64,000 bases of DNA from Catenulispora sp. GP43 (GCF_041260665.1 NZ_JBGCCT010000004.1:248001-312000); one strand, 5' to 3'; counted from the first letter of the stretch, positions 42,152 through 52,091 are shown. Translations and numbers: made by a program. The notes: generated by a model not told the origin, from the sequence alone.

Positions 42152-42352
42152 CGAGGCTCTCCTACAACTACTCGGGGTACGCGTGAACGGTAGCGCTAAA
42201 CGGAGGAGTGGCGCAGCGTCGTACAGATTGGCGAACACAAACGAGTGAACCAGCGACGCGAAGCGTCTCCATGACGGGCGGTGGTGGGAGACGGGTGGGC
42301 GAGTGAAAACAGGTGGGCTAATGGGTGCCACAGGAGCGGTAGCGTGGGGTGG

Positions 42353-43438
42353 GTGATCCAGTGGCGGCGCGGGGTGGTTGCAGCTGTAGGCCGCGCATGG
42401 CGCGGTTCCCTAGAGATAGATGTAACGGCCGCAGACGGACGAATGTTCCATGCCCTCGCCTATCCGGAGCTGGTCGGACGCCCGGAGGTCGGCGACGAGG
42501 TGCTGCTCTCCGTCGCGGCCCTGGAGATGGGACTGGGCACCGGCGGTTACGCGCTCGTAGTGGCGATCCCTTCCCGACTCCCTGAGGACGCTCCTCTAGA
42601 GGGACACATGGTGAAGGCGCGCTATACGCCGCTCCAGACCATTGTCGACGGAGCCGAGGAACGCTACCCGGAGTTGGCGAGCGCATCGTCTCTGGACGGG
42701 ATGCCGGTGGTCGTGGCCGATCTGCATTCGGCGCTGCCCGCGGTGCTCGCCGGCATCCGCGCGGAGCGTCCCGCTGCACGCGTCGCCTATGTGATGACCG
42801 ACGGAGGCGCACTCCCTCTATGGTTCTCGCGAACAGTCGACGGACTGCGCGAAGCCGGCTGGCTGACAGCAGGCACGGTCACGGTGGGGCAGGCGTTCGG
42901 CGGGGATCTGGAGTGCGTGACCGTGCACAGCGGGCTTCTCGCGGCGCGCCACGTACTGAACGCCGACATCGCCGTCGTTACGCAAGGACCCGGAAACCTC
43001 GGCACGGGAACCGAGTGGGGCTTCTCGGGGATCGCGTGCGGAGAAGCTGTTAACGCGGCGGCAGTATTAGGGGGACGTCCGGTCGCCGCGCTAAGAGTCT
43101 CCTCCGGAGATGCCCGCGAGCGGCACCACGGAGTGAGTCACCACAGCCTCACCGCCTATGGGAAGGTCGCCTTGGCGCGCGCCGAAGTCGCCGTGCCTGA
43201 TGTGGACGACGGCTTCTGGCACGGAGTCGCTTCGCAGACTGCGGAGTTGGCGGCGCGGCACACAGTCGTCTCCGTACCGGTCGACGGACTGGATTCCGCT
43301 TTGCGTTCCTGTCCGGTGAAGCTGAGCACTATGGGCCGCGGACTTGAGCAGGACTATGCGGCCTTCCTCGCCTCGGCCTGTGCGGGCCGACTGGCGGGTG
43401 TCGGCTGTTGTCAGCACTATGGGATGCTGCACACCTGA
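42353..43438 (+). CDS. DUF3866 family protein
   Basis: 361 residues from a GTG. Typical features of this actinobacterial family: VIQWRRGVVAAVGR at the start, VVADLHSALPAVLAG, VAYVMTDGGALPLWFS, and VTQGPGNLGTGTEWGFSG followed by RHHGVSHHSLTAYG. The second half resembles a nucleotide- or metal-binding fold with His pairs, but no activity is known. It is divergent from pafB, sharing a ~200-bp control region, and is conserved next to pafBC in Streptomyces. Codon use is slightly less GC-rich than its neighbours. Confidence 0.85.
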   Translation: MIQWRRGVVAAVGRAWRGSLEIDVTAADGRMFHALAYPELVGRPEVGDEVLLSVAALEMGLGTGGYALVVAIPSRLPEDAPLEGHMVKARYTPLQTIVDGAEERYPELASASSLDGMPVVVADLHSALPAVLAGIRAERPAARVAYVMTDGGALPLWFSRTVDGLREAGWLTAGTVTVGQAFGGDLECVTVHSGLLAARHVLNADIAVVTQGPGNLGTGTEWGFSGIACGEAVNAAAVLGGRPVAALRVSSGDARERHHGVSHHSLTAYGKVALARAEVAVPDVDDGFWHGVASQTAELAARHTVVSVPVDGLDSALRSCPVKLSTMGRGLEQDYAAFLASACAGRLAGVGCCQHYGMLHT

Positions 43439-43459
43439 GACCGAGATCCGGGAGGGACG

Positions 43460-44011
43460 TTGGTCGTGGAAGAGGGCGTCGAGGAAGTCAAGACCGGCGC
43501 GGAGCATGAAGAGCACGAGCACATCGTCACCCCGACCGAGCGCAAGCTCCGGGCGGTGCCCGTGCTGATCCTGAGCTGCGTCGTGTTCGGCCTGGCGGCC
43601 GCGGCGTTCGCCTGGACGACGCTGCGCGTCCACGACCGCCAGATGTCGGCGGAGGCGAACGAGAAGGCGGTCGCGTTCCTGCTGGGGACGCCGGGCCTGC
43701 AGACCTCGGAGCAGCCGGCGGCCGGCGGCGGCTCGGTGACCGCGTTCTACTCCCCCAAGCTGCACCGGTTCGCGATCACCGGCCACGACCTGCCGGCCCT
43801 CGGCCACGGCAAGACCTACGAGTTCTGGTACCGCACCGGCGCCGGCCAGCCCGCGAAGGAAGCCGGGACCTCGCGCTTCGACGCCCCGCAGAACGACATG
43901 GTCGTCGTCTCGATCCCGGCCGCCGCGGCCTCGCTGGTGGTCTCGGTCGAGCCCTCGGGCGGCGCGCAGACGCTGTCGGGCACGCCGATCGCCGAGCTGA
44001 CGCTGGGCTGA
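43460..44011 (+). CDS. Membrane protein with RskA-like anti-sigma C-terminal domain
   Basis: 183 residues from a TTG at 43460 supported by GGGAGGG 4-10 nt upstream; the GTG at 43466 is less well placed. An acidic/His-rich cytosolic segment (1-37) is followed by one membrane helix (VPVLILSCVVFGLAAAAFAW) and an exported domain with GHDLPALGHGKTYEFWYRT and VVVSIPAAAASLVVSVEPSGG, as in the PF10099 anti-sigma-K C-terminal domain. The N-terminal zinc-binding sigma-interacting domain of RskA is missing, and no sigma factor gene is nearby, so an anti-sigma role is doubtful. Confidence 0.75.
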   Translation: MVVEEGVEEVKTGAEHEEHEHIVTPTERKLRAVPVLILSCVVFGLAAAAFAWTTLRVHDRQMSAEANEKAVAFLLGTPGLQTSEQPAAGGGSVTAFYSPKLHRFAITGHDLPALGHGKTYEFWYRTGAGQPAKEAGTSRFDAPQNDMVVVSIPAAAASLVVSVEPSGGAQTLSGTPIAELTLG

Positions 44012-44035
44012 CCAGCTCTGACGCTGGGCTGACCA
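43997..44035. repeat. Exact 18-bp duplication spanning a stop codon
   Basis: CTGACGCTGGGCTGACCA at 43997-44014 is repeated exactly at 44018-44035 (period 21, in frame). The first copy carries the TGA at 44009-44011. Read-through would add PALTLG and meet the duplicated TGA. Confidence 0.95.
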
Positions 44036-44039
44036 CGGC

Positions 44040-44057
44040 GCCGCCGGCCCCGGCGGC
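44040..44057. terminator. Short GC hairpin between convergent genes
   Basis: An 8-bp stem GCCGCCGG/CCGGCGGC with a 2-nt gap, between the stops at 44011 and 44061. No T-run is present. Confidence 0.45.
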
Positions 44058-44060
44058 TCC

Positions 44061-44690
44061 TCACTCGGTGATCAGCAGGTCGCCGGCGAGCACCGCGAAC
44101 AGCGTTCCGGTCACCGCGTCGACGACCCGGCGGGCCCGCGCGTAGCCGGCCGCGATCCGCTTGGCGGAGAACAGGCAGGCCACGAGCACGTACCAGGCGA
44201 CGCCGATCGCCGGGATCGCCACGCCGATCGCGGTCCGGTACTCCCAGTCCACGTGCGGCGGGAGCAGCGCGGCGAAGACGCTGGAGAAGAAGACGGCGGC
44301 CTTCGGGTTGCCGATGTTGCACAGGAAGCCGGCACGGAAGGCCGCGAGGGCACCGCGGGGACGGACGCTCGCGGTGCCGGCGGCCGAGCCGTGCAGCTTG
44401 CGGCGCGCGGCCGAACGCAGCAGCTGGAAGGCCAGCCACAGCAGGTAGGCCGCGCCGGCGATGCGAACCGCCTCGAACACCGGCTGGAACCTGACCAGCA
44501 GCACCGTCAGGCCGACCAGGCTGGTGGTCGCCCAGACCGCCATCGCGCAGGCCACGCCGAGGCCGACGAAGACCGCGTCGCGGCGCGAGCGCGCGACCGA
44601 GGCGTGGGAGACGGCGAGGAAGTCCGGGCCGGGGATCAGCAGGGCCAGAGTCCAGACGGTCAGCAGCGCGGCGAAGGACGCGAGAGGCAT
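44061..44690 (-). CDS. LysE-family amino-acid/metabolite exporter
   Basis: 209 residues from the ATG at 44690; a longer frame to 44723 adds only a basic leader. About six membrane helices. The family N-terminus is WTLALLIPGPDFLAVSHASVARSRRDAVFVGLG (here in parts: IPGPDFLAV, GLGVA), and FLCNIGNPKAAVFFSSVFA is the diagnostic mid-protein motif. Members export lysine, homoserine, threonine or similar. The substrate is not predictable. Stand-alone gene. Confidence 0.85.
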   Translation of the reverse strand: MPLASFAALLTVWTLALLIPGPDFLAVSHASVARSRRDAVFVGLGVACAMAVWATTSLVGLTVLLVRFQPVFEAVRIAGAAYLLWLAFQLLRSAARRKLHGSAAGTASVRPRGALAAFRAGFLCNIGNPKAAVFFSSVFAALLPPHVDWEYRTAIGVAIPAIGVAWYVLVACLFSAKRIAAGYARARRVVDAVTGTLFAVLAGDLLITE

Positions 44691-44843
44691 ACCGCCGATG
44701 CTGCCACGGGGACGGTGCCGCACGGCAGGTCGGCGGGGGTGTATCAGGCCACCGGCCGCGGATTGGCCCGCCAGGGGCGCCGATGGCCGTCCCGGAACCC
44801 GGGACGGCCATCGAAGGCGCGAGGCCTGCTCGAGCTGATCGGT

Positions 44844-45218
44844 TCAGCTGACGCCGAGCAGGTCGACGACGAAGATCAGCGTCTCGCCCGGCTTGATCAG
44901 CGGGCTCGGGCTGCGGTCGCCGTAGGCCAGGTGCGGCGGGATGACCAGCTTGCGCCGGCCGCCGACCTTCATGCCGGCCACGCCGCGGTCCCAGCCGGCG
45001 ATGACCCGGCCGCCGCCCAGCGGGAAGCTGAAGGGCTGGCCGCGGTTCCAGGAGGCGTCGAACTCCTCGCCGGTGGAGTAGGACACGCCGGCGTAGTGCA
45101 CCGTGACCTGCTGGCCGGCCTTGGCTTCCGCACCGCTGCCGACGGTGATGTCCTCGATCACCAGGTCGGCGGGGACCGGGAAGTCGGGGAAGTCGATCTC
45201 AGGCTTGTCAAGACTCAT
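44844..45218 (-). CDS. Cytosolic FKBP-type peptidyl-prolyl isomerase
   Basis: 124 residues, a single FKBP domain of standard length. Active-site pocket residues are visible in VHYAGVSYSTGEEFDASWNRG, GRVIAGWDRGVAGMKVGGRR and PPHLAYGDRS (each below as part of the pattern: Tyr, Asp, Phe, Val/Ile, Trp, Tyr). No signal peptide, so cytosolic. It is co-oriented with the lipoprotein FKBP encoded upstream and with pafA, a gene pairing conserved in Streptomyces. Confidence 0.92.
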   Translation of the reverse strand: MSLDKPEIDFPDFPVPADLVIEDITVGSGAEAKAGQQVTVHYAGVSYSTGEEFDASWNRGQPFSFPLGGGRVIAGWDRGVAGMKVGGRRKLVIPPHLAYGDRSPSPLIKPGETLIFVVDLLGVS

Positions 45219-45310
45219 GGGCTAGCTGTTCCCAATCCTGTCGATGATGGACTCCTCGTTACGCTATCAGGGCGTCTTCCGCACCACCCGGCGGAGCGCG
45301 GCGAAGGTCG

Positions 45311-46309
45311 TCAGCGGGCGTCCAGGATGTCCACCACGAACACCATGGTGTCGGTGCCCTGGATCCCGGCGTCGGGCTGGCCCTGCGCGCCGTACCCCTT
45401 GTCCGGCGGCACGACCAGCAGCACCCGCGAGCCCACGGTCTGCCCGACCAGGCCCTCGTCCCAGCCCGGCACCACGTCGCCGACGCCGATCTGGGTGGCG
45501 AACAGCGACTTGCCCTTGCTGAACGAGGAGTCGAAGATCTGCCCGGTGCGCCAGACGATCCCCTCGTACTGGACCACCAGGGTCTGGCCCTTCTTCACCG
45601 GCGCGCCCTTGCCGACGATCACCGGCTTGTACACGGCCGCCGTCGGCGGCTGCTTGCCGGCCGGGATGGTCACCTTCGGGTCGTCCTTGCCCACGGCGGT
45701 GCCCACGCTCGGCAGGGTCGGGTCGTTCAGCACCCCGGTCCCGGCCGGGATGTCGGCCTGCACCGACGGATACACGCCGATGATGTCGATGTCGAAGATG
45801 ATGGTGTCGGTGCCGGTGATGGTGATCTTGCCGTCGGTGGTGCCCTTGGCGCCGAAGCCGAGCGCCGGCGGCACGGTCAGCTCCACCCGGCTGCCGGCGG
45901 CCTGGCCCTTCAGGCCCTGCTCCCAGCCGGCCAGCATCTGGTTCTGGCCCTCGACCTGCACCGCCGGGTGCTGCCCCTGGTCGTAGCTGCTGCCCAGGTC
46001 CGAGCCGTCGCGCCAGAGCTTGGCGCCGAACTGCAGGACCAGCACGCTGCCGTCGGTGACCTTGGGCCCGTCGCCCTGGATCTTCACCTTGACGCCGAGC
46101 TTGCCGTCCGGCTGCCCGGCGGGCACCGTGATGGCCGGCCGCGTCCCGATCGCGTCGGCGGCCGGCGCCCCGGAGGAGGCCGCGGACCCCGCCGACGGCT
46201 TCGGCGCGGCGGGCTTGCTCGACGACGAACACCCTGCGAGCAGCACCAGGCCGGCGGCGAGGCCGGCGAGGGCGGTCTGGGTCCTGCGGGTGGCCACGGG
46301 ACGGCGCAC
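45311..46309 (-). CDS. Exported lipoprotein with two FKBP domains
   Basis: 332 residues from the GTG at 46309, chosen because GAGG lies 7 nt upstream and a basic n-region follows (RRPVATRRTQ). The lipobox is LLAGCSS with Cys27. A Ser/Pro/Ala linker leads to a first, weaker FKBP domain (about 85-200; LVLQFGAKLWRDGSDLG, LAGWEQGLKGQAAGSRVEL) and a second, canonical one (about 225-332; VVPGWDEGLVGQTVGSRVLL, VPPDKGYG). It would assist folding at the outer face of the membrane. Confidence 0.88.
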   Translation of the reverse strand: MRRPVATRRTQTALAGLAAGLVLLAGCSSSSKPAAPKPSAGSAASSGAPAADAIGTRPAITVPAGQPDGKLGVKVKIQGDGPKVTDGSVLVLQFGAKLWRDGSDLGSSYDQGQHPAVQVEGQNQMLAGWEQGLKGQAAGSRVELTVPPALGFGAKGTTDGKITITGTDTIIFDIDIIGVYPSVQADIPAGTGVLNDPTLPSVGTAVGKDDPKVTIPAGKQPPTAAVYKPVIVGKGAPVKKGQTLVVQYEGIVWRTGQIFDSSFSKGKSLFATQIGVGDVVPGWDEGLVGQTVGSRVLLVVPPDKGYGAQGQPDAGIQGTDTMVFVVDILDAR

Positions 46310-46379
46310 TGGAAAACCTCGAATCGGCGCGGTGAAGGCGGTTATGACGATCACACGTCAAGGGACCGCACCACAGTAG

Positions 46380-46417
46380 CGTGGCCTGCTGCCGGCGGGC
46401 GCCGACAGCAGGCCACG
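46380..46417. terminator. Hairpin downstream of pafA
   Basis: A 12-bp perfect stem CGTGGCCTGCTG/CAGCAGGCCACG around a 14-nt loop that can pair internally. It lies ~60 bp after the pafA stop. On the pafA transcript the U-run precedes the stem rather than following it, so intrinsic termination is uncertain. Confidence 0.5.
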
Positions 46418-46446
46418 AAAAAGCAAATCCCGAGCGCTGCGCTGCA

Positions 46447-46480
46447 GGTGGTTCTGGGCTACAGGCAGTTCTGGGCTACA
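46447..46480. repeat. Adjacent 17-bp duplication spanning the pafA stop
   Basis: GGTGGTTCTGGGCTACA (46447-46463) and GGCAGTTCTGGGCTACA (46464-46480) match at 15 of 17 positions. The TAG stop of pafA lies in the second unit and is copied in the first. Confidence 0.85.
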
Positions 46481-47837
46481 TCGAGGAGATGAGCTTCTCC
46501 ACCCGCTCGTCCACCGAACGGAACGGGTCCTTGCACAGCACCGTCCGCTGAGCCTGGTCGTTCAGCTTCAGGTGCACCCAGTCGACGGTGAAGTCCCGCC
46601 GCTGCTCCTGCGCCCGCTTGATGAACTCCCCGCGCAGCCGCGCCCGGGTGGTCTGCGGCGGGACCGACTTGGCCTGGAAGATCTCCAGGTCGGTGGCCGT
46701 CCGCTCCACCATGCCGCGCTTCTCCAGCAGGTAGTACAACCCGCGGTTGCGGGAGATGTCGTGGTAGGCCAGGTCCAGCTGCGCCACCCGCGGGGCGGAC
46801 ATCGCCAGGTTGTTCTTCGCGCGGTAGCGCTCGATCAGCTGGTACTTGATCACCCAGTCGATCTCCCGGGAGATCAGGTCCAGGTCACCGGTCGACACCG
46901 CGGTCAGGGTGCGCTCCCACAGGTCCAGGATCCGGTCCACCGCGCCGGTGCGCAGGCCGCGCTTCTCGGCGAAGTCCCGGGCCTTGGTGAAGTACTCCTC
47001 CTGTATCTCCAGCGCGCTCATCTCGCGGCCGTTGGCCAGCCGGACCTTCTTCTGGCCGGTCATGTCGTGGCTGACCTCGCGGATGGCCCGGATCGGGTTC
47101 TCCAGGGTCATGTCGCGCAGCGTGGTGCCGGCCTCGATCATGCGCAGGACCAGGTCCGTGGCCCCCACCTTCAGGAGCATCGTGGTCTCGGACATGTTCG
47201 AGTCGCCGACGATCACGTGCAGGCGCCGGTACTTCTCGGCGTCGGCGTGCGGCTCGTCGCGGGTGTTGATGATCGGGCGGGAGCGGGTGGTGGCGCTGGA
47301 GACGCCCTCCCAGATGTGCTCGGCCCGCTGCGAGACGCAGTAGACCGCGCCGCGCGGGGTGGCCAGGACCTTGCCGGCGCCACAGATCAGCTGGCGGGTG
47401 ACCAGGAACGGGATCAGGACGTCGGCCAGGCGGGAGAACTCGCCGTGCCGGCCCACCAGGTAGTTCTCGTGGCAGCCGTAGGAGTTGCCGGCCGAGTCGG
47501 TGTTGTTCTTGAACAGGTAGACGTCGCCGGCGATGCCCTCCTCGTGCAGGCGCCGCTCGGCGTCGGCCAGCAGCCCCTCCAGGATCCGCTCGCCGGCCTT
47601 GTCGTGGACGATCAGCTCGCGCACCGAGTCGCACTCGGGGGTGGCGTACTCCGGGTGCGAGCCGACGTCCAGGTACAGGCGCGCGCCGTTGCGCAGGAAG
47701 ACGTTGCTGGAGCGCCCCCAGGACACGACGCGGCGGAAGAGGTAGCGGGCGACCTCGTCCGGGGACAGGCGACGCTGACCGCGGAACGTGCAGGTGACGC
47801 CGTATTCGTTTTCGAGCCCGAAGATCCGCCGGTCCAT
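46476..47837 (-). CDS. pafA: Pup--protein ligase PafA
   Basis: 453 residues from the ATG at 47837 (AAGGTGG upstream); a GTG at 47846 adds three residues. N-terminal ATP/metal region [18 protein letters not shown], catalytic Asp in [17 protein letters not shown], then [20 protein letters not shown] and [19 protein letters not shown], typical of the carboxylate-amine ligase fold shared with Dop. It links the C-terminal Glu of deamidated Pup to substrate lysines using ATP. PafA lacks the Dop loop seen in the paralogue at 50136. Confidence 0.95.
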   Translation of the reverse strand: MDRRIFGLENEYGVTCTFRGQRRLSPDEVARYLFRRVVSWGRSSNVFLRNGARLYLDVGSHPEYATPECDSVRELIVHDKAGERILEGLLADAERRLHEEGIAGDVYLFKNNTDSAGNSYGCHENYLVGRHGEFSRLADVLIPFLVTRQLICGAGKVLATPRGAVYCVSQRAEHIWEGVSSATTRSRPIINTRDEPHADAEKYRRLHVIVGDSNMSETTMLLKVGATDLVLRMIEAGTTLRDMTLENPIRAIREVSHDMTGQKKVRLANGREMSALEIQEEYFTKARDFAEKRGLRTGAVDRILDLWERTLTAVSTGDLDLISREIDWVIKYQLIERYRAKNNLAMSAPRVAQLDLAYHDISRNRGLYYLLEKRGMVERTATDLEIFQAKSVPPQTTRARLRGEFIKRAQEQRRDFTVDWVHLKLNDQAQRTVLCKDPFRSVDERVEKLISSM

Positions 47838-47910
47838 GTTGACCACCTTATGCCGCGTTAGACTTTAATCCGCGTCAGACCTCTGCGTCGTTGTTCGGCC
47901 GGCGCATGTG

Positions 47911-48756
47911 TCAGGACTCCGAGGAGTCCCCGTCCTCGTCCAGGAGGTCGTCGACCGCGCCGAGCACGTCCTTGTCGGACAGCTCCGGCTCGGCGGCCGG
48001 GGCGTCGCCTCCGGTGTCCCCGTCCTCGCCGCCCTTGCCGGCGTCGGCGTCGGCGTCGCCGTCGACGCCGAGCAGCGCGGCCAGCGCCGGGCCGGTGATG
48101 CGCCGGAACTTGCGCACCCGGCTGCGGGTGCGGTCCAGGACCGCGACCTCCAGCTGGTTGGGGGCCAGGGTGCGCGGCTCGGTGCCGTCCCGGCCCAGGG
48201 CGTCGACCGCGGCGTTGAGCACCGTCTCCAGCGCGGCGTTCTCCTCGTAGGAGGACTCCAGCACCTGGGTCACGCCGTCCGCGGCGCCGCCGAGCACCTG
48301 GAAGCCGCGGATGTCGGTGACCTGGCCGTCGAAGGTGACCCGGTAGCCCTGGTCGTCGGCGGCCCTGTCGCCGACCTCGGCCACGGCCAGCTCCACCTCG
48401 TAGGGCTTGCCCGCGCCCTCGCTGAACATCGTGCCCAGGGCCTGGGCGTAGGTGTTGGCCAGGGCCCGGCCGGTGACGTCGCGGCGGTCGTAGACGTACC
48501 CGCGCATGTCGGCGTGCCGGACGCCGGCGATGCGCAGCTGCTCGTACTCGTTGTACCGGCCGGCCGCGGCGAAGGCGATGCGGTCGTAGATCTCGGAGAT
48601 CTTGTGCAGGGCCCGCGACGGGTTCTCCCCGACGAACAGGATGCCCTTGTCATAGAAGATGACTGCCACCGACCGGCCACGCGAGATGCCCTTGCGGGCA
48701 TACTCGGCCCGGTCCTTCATGATCTGTTCGGGCGAGACGTAGAACGGCGTCGTCAC
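47911..48756 (-). CDS. prcA: Proteasome subunit alpha
   Basis: 281 residues from a GTG with AGGAG 9 nt upstream. The alpha N-terminus is [20 protein letters not shown], then [20 protein letters not shown]. There is no N-terminal catalytic Thr, as expected for the gating ring. The C-terminal tail is a long acidic disordered region ([14 protein letters not shown]...). It forms the outer rings that contact Arc/Mpa. It is 63 bp downstream of prcB. Confidence 0.95.
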   Translation of the reverse strand: MTTPFYVSPEQIMKDRAEYARKGISRGRSVAVIFYDKGILFVGENPSRALHKISEIYDRIAFAAAGRYNEYEQLRIAGVRHADMRGYVYDRRDVTGRALANTYAQALGTMFSEGAGKPYEVELAVAEVGDRAADDQGYRVTFDGQVTDIRGFQVLGGAADGVTQVLESSYEENAALETVLNAAVDALGRDGTEPRTLAPNQLEVAVLDRTRSRVRKFRRITGPALAALLGVDGDADADAGKGGEDGDTGGDAPAAEPELSDKDVLGAVDDLLDEDGDSSES

Positions 48757-48819
48757 GACGGGTCACTCCTGACTGGGACCGAGGGCTGCAAGATGGGTGA
48801 GAGTGCTGCGATCAGCACG

Positions 48820-49680
48820 TTAGCGCAGCGGGGAGCGGGGACCGTCGGGCACCACGCGGCGGGCATCCATGATGCCCTCCACCAGCGTGGACAGTTCCTC
48901 GTCCGGCAGCCGCCGGTAGCCCTCGTCGGTGACCACCGCGACGACGGGGAAGATCTTGCGGAACAGGTCCGGGCCGCCGGTGGCCGAGTCGTCGTCGGCG
49001 GCGTCGTAGAGCGCCTGCACGGCCGCGACCGCGGCGTCCTCGGCGGTGAAGTCCGGGCGGTACAGCTTCTTCAGGGCGCCGCGGGCGAACATCGAGCCCG
49101 AGCCGACCGAGTAGAAGTCGTGCTCCTCGTACATGCCGCCGGTGACGTCGTAGCTGAAGATCCGGCCCTGGCCGGTCTCCTCGTCGTAGCCGGCGAACAG
49201 CGGGACCACGGCCAGGCCCTGCATCGCCATCGCGAGGTTGCCGCGGATCATGGTGGCCAGGCGGTTGGCCTTGCCGTCGGTGGAGAGCGTGACGCCCTCG
49301 ATCTTCTCGTAGTGCTCCAGCTCCAGCTGGAACAGCCGGACCACTTCCACGGCCAGGCCGGCGCTGCCGGCGATGCCGACCGCGGAGAACTCGTCGGCCG
49401 GGAACACCTTCTGGATGTCCCGCTGGGCGATGAAGTTGCCCATCGTGGCCCGGCGGTCGCCGGCCAGCAGCACCCCGCCGGGGAAGGTGATGGCGACGAT
49501 GGTGGTGCCGTGCGGCGCGATGTCGTTGCCGGACACGGAGGTGCCGGCCGGCAGGACGCGCCCGCCGGGCAGGTAGTCGGGGGCGAACCCCTTCAAGAAC
49601 TCGCTGAAAGAGGAGATGCCGGGCGTGAGGAACGCCTGCGGCAGACCGCCCCGAGAGCCCCAGTCCGCGTTGGATTCCAC
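48820..49680 (-). CDS. prcB: Proteasome subunit beta
   Basis: 286 residues from a GTG. A 58-residue propeptide ends at HG, and autocatalytic cleavage exposes the nucleophile Thr59 of [11 protein letters not shown]. Asp and Lys partners are in [37 protein letters not shown] carries the Ser/Gly region of the active site. It forms the inner proteolytic rings with PrcA outside. It follows pup with 74 bp between. Confidence 0.95.
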   Translation of the reverse strand: MESNADWGSRGGLPQAFLTPGISSFSEFLKGFAPDYLPGGRVLPAGTSVSGNDIAPHGTTIVAITFPGGVLLAGDRRATMGNFIAQRDIQKVFPADEFSAVGIAGSAGLAVEVVRLFQLELEHYEKIEGVTLSTDGKANRLATMIRGNLAMAMQGLAVVPLFAGYDEETGQGRIFSYDVTGGMYEEHDFYSVGSGSMFARGALKKLYRPDFTAEDAAVAAVQALYDAADDDSATGGPDLFRKIFPVVAVVTDEGYRRLPDEELSTLVEGIMDARRVVPDGPRSPLR

Positions 49681-49754
49681 TTCAGCAATCCCCTTCTATC
49701 AAGATTCGTACGAAACAGAGCTTGAGGTGCTGCGACCCTAGTTGATCGCGAACC

Positions 49755-49964
49755 TCACTGGCCACCCTTCTGGACGAAGCCCCGGACGAAGTCCTCGGAG
49801 TTGGCCTCGAGCACCTCGTCGATCTCGTCCAGCATGGAGTCCACGTCCTCGGAGAGCTTCTCCTGACGCTCCTGCAGGTCGCTGCTCGCCTCGGGGGCGG
49901 TTTCCTCGACCTCTTGCTTGTCACGGTTGGCGTGCTGCTGGCCGCCGCGTTCGTCCGCTGCCAT
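49755..49964 (-). CDS. pup: Prokaryotic ubiquitin-like protein Pup
   Basis: 69 residues from the ATG at 49964 (GAGAGGGCTGAG upstream). Highly charged and disordered, with the Arc-binding helix around SSDLQERQEKLSEDVDSMLD and VLEANSEDFVRGFVQKGGQ at the C-terminus. It ends in GGQ, so Dop must deamidate the Gln to Glu before ligation. Separated from dop by a strong hairpin, pup may have its own promoter and lead the prcBA transcript. Confidence 0.95.
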   Translation of the reverse strand: MAADERGGQQHANRDKQEVEETAPEASSDLQERQEKLSEDVDSMLDEIDEVLEANSEDFVRGFVQKGGQ

Positions 49965-50086
49965 CTCAGCCCTCTCCCACTCCTCGGCAAGGTTGCCGAT
50001 CTTCCTCACTCTAGCTTCAACTTCCCCCGAACGGGGGTATTCCACGCGTGATCGGGATCCCGGATTAATTACGTTTGTGGAATTCG

Positions 50087-50117
50087 TCGGACCAGCGCCG
50101 AAGAGGCGCTGGTCCGA
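50087..50117. terminator. Hairpin between dop and pup
   Basis: A 13-bp perfect stem TCGGACCAGCGCC/GGCGCTGGTCCGA with a 5-nt loop, 18 bp after the dop stop. No T-run follows. Confidence 0.7.
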
Positions 50118-50135
50118 TATGTGGAACGATTCGTC

Positions 50136-51647
50136 TCAGCCTTCGGTCAAAGCCCGCACCAGGTCCTCCGCGGTGCGGCTTCTATCGATCAACGCTTGGA
50201 CGTGCTGCTTGGTTCCGCGCGTCGGTTCCAGTGTCGGCACCCTTTGCAGGGATTCGCGACCCGGCACGTCGAAGATCACCGAATCCCAGGACGCGGCGGC
50301 CACCGAGTCCGCGTACTTGTCCAGGCACCGGCCCCGGAAGTAGGCCCTGGTGTCCTCCGGCGGGTGGTCCACCGCCTGCCGGATCTGCTCGTCGGTGGTG
50401 ATCCGCTCGAACCGCCCGCGCGCCGCCAGGCGCTGGTACAGGCCCTTCTCCGGCCGCACGTCGGAGTACTGCAGGTCGACCAGCTCCAGGCGCGAGGAGT
50501 CCCAGTCCAGCCCGTCGCGCTTGCGGTAGCCCTGCAGGATCTCGTACTTGGCGACCCAGTCCAGCTCCCTGGACAGCGACATCGGGTCGGACTCCAGGCG
50601 GGTGAGCACCGACTCCCAGCGCTCCAGCACGTCCTTGGTGACGTCGTCGACGTCGGAGCCGTACCGGTCCTCCACGAACTTGCGGGCCTGCTCGCAGTAC
50701 TCCATCTGCAGCTGCACGGCGGTCAGCTTGCGTCCGCTGCGCAGCGTGACCAGCTGCCGCAGGCTCGGGTCGTGGCTGACCTGGTGCAGCGTGCGCACCG
50801 GGGCGTCCACCGACAGGTCGGTGGACATGAAGCGCTCCTCGATCATCGCCAGGACCAGCGCCGTGGTGCCGGTCTTGAGGTAGATCGAGATCTCGGCCAG
50901 GTTGGCGTCGCCGATGATGACGTGCAGCCGGCGGTAGCGCTCGGGGTCGGCGTGCGGCTCGTCCCGGGTGTTGATGATCGGGCGCTTGAGCGTGGTCTCC
51001 AGGCCCACCTCGACCTCGAAGAAGTCGGCACGCTGGGAGATCTGGAAGCCGTGCGCCCGGCCGTCCTGGCCGATGCCGACCCGGCCGGCGCCGGTGACCA
51101 CCTGCCGGGAGACGAAGAACGGGGTGAGGTTGCGGACGATGTCGGCGAACGGCGTGGTGCGCTGCATGAGGTAGTTCTCATGCGAGCCGTAGGAGGCGCC
51201 CTTGTTGTCGGTGTTGTTCTTGTACAGGTTGATCGGCGCGGTCCCGGGGATCTCGGCGGCCCGGCGCGAGGCCTCGGCCATGATCCACTCCCCGGCCTTG
51301 TCCCAGATCACCGCGTCGCGCGGATTGGTGACCTCCGGCGAGGAGTACTCCGGGTGTGCGTGGTCGACGTACAGGCGGGCCCCGTTGGTGAGGATCACGT
51401 TGGCCAGGCCCGCGTCCTCGTCGGTGAGCTGGCTGGCGTCGGCGATGTCGCGGGCCAGGTCGAAGCCCCGGGCGTCGCGCAGCGGGTTCTCCTCCTCGAA
51501 GTCCCAGCGCGCACGGCGGGCCCGGTGCATGGCCGCCGCGTAGGAGTTGACGATCTGGGACGAGATCAGCATCGCGTTGGCGCCGGGGTTCCCTGGTACG
51601 GAGATGCCGTACTCGGTCTCGGTGCCCATGATTCGCCACACGCTCAT
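50136..51647 (-). CDS. dop: Depupylase/Pup deamidase Dop
   Basis: 503 residues from the ATG at 51647; the leader ATAAGGTGG is the same as that before pafA. The fold is shared with Paf[27 protein letters not shown] with the active-site Asp, [20 protein letters not shown] and [15 protein letters not shown]. The extra Dop loop ([17 protein letters not shown]) is present. It deamidates the C-terminal Gln of Pup and removes Pup from substrates. Confidence 0.95.
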   Translation of the reverse strand: MSVWRIMGTETEYGISVPGNPGANAMLISSQIVNSYAAAMHRARRARWDFEEENPLRDARGFDLARDIADASQLTDEDAGLANVILTNGARLYVDHAHPEYSSPEVTNPRDAVIWDKAGEWIMAEASRRAAEIPGTAPINLYKNNTDNKGASYGSHENYLMQRTTPFADIVRNLTPFFVSRQVVTGAGRVGIGQDGRAHGFQISQRADFFEVEVGLETTLKRPIINTRDEPHADPERYRRLHVIIGDANLAEISIYLKTGTTALVLAMIEERFMSTDLSVDAPVRTLHQVSHDPSLRQLVTLRSGRKLTAVQLQMEYCEQARKFVEDRYGSDVDDVTKDVLERWESVLTRLESDPMSLSRELDWVAKYEILQGYRKRDGLDWDSSRLELVDLQYSDVRPEKGLYQRLAARGRFERITTDEQIRQAVDHPPEDTRAYFRGRCLDKYADSVAAASWDSVIFDVPGRESLQRVPTLEPTRGTKQHVQALIDRSRTAEDLVRALTEG

Positions 51648-51785
51648 ACCGGCCACCTTATTCCGCGGGGGTGACGTGTGGCAGTGCCTTGTGCACGGTT
51701 TTTACTGGGATGATGGGTTGCCACTCGGTGTGTGTACCCGGGCGGTGATCAATGAACCGTGGGCGGACGAGGGGTTACGTCACGC

Positions 51786-52091
51786 TCAGAGATGACCCAG
51801 CACGGCCCTGACGACCTGGTCCACCCGCCGCCAGTCGGGCCCGGACAGCGCGCCGCGCGGTGCCGTGAGCCCGGAAGCCGGAAGCCACTCGATGAGCTCG
51901 GCCAGCACCGTGCCGGTCAGCGGGGTGGTGATCGGGACGTCGCCGGCGAACTCCTCCAGGGGCGCCGGCTCACCGGGAAGCACCGGGCACACGATCACAC
52001 GGCCGGGGCCGGCCTCGTTGTAGAGGTCTGAGGACAGGATCAGAGCCAGAGTCGGCCGGTCGCCGCGCTCCCAGACCTCACCCTGCCGCAC
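51786..52091 (-). CDS. MazF/PemK-family toxin
   Basis: 101 residues from a GTG that overlaps the antitoxin gene by 14 bp; GAGGAG lies 4 nt upstream. Family pattern: QGEVWERGDRPTLALILSSDLYNE, VIVCPVLPGEP and TGTVLAELIEWLPASGL. Members are ribosome-independent mRNA interferases. The longer frame to 52142 is ruled out by the start context. It lies directly upstream of dop on the same strand, inside the proteasome locus. Confidence 0.85.
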   Translation of the reverse strand: MRQGEVWERGDRPTLALILSSDLYNEAGPGRVIVCPVLPGEPAPLEEFAGDVPITTPLTGTVLAELIEWLPASGLTAPRGALSGPDWRRVDQVVRAVLGHL

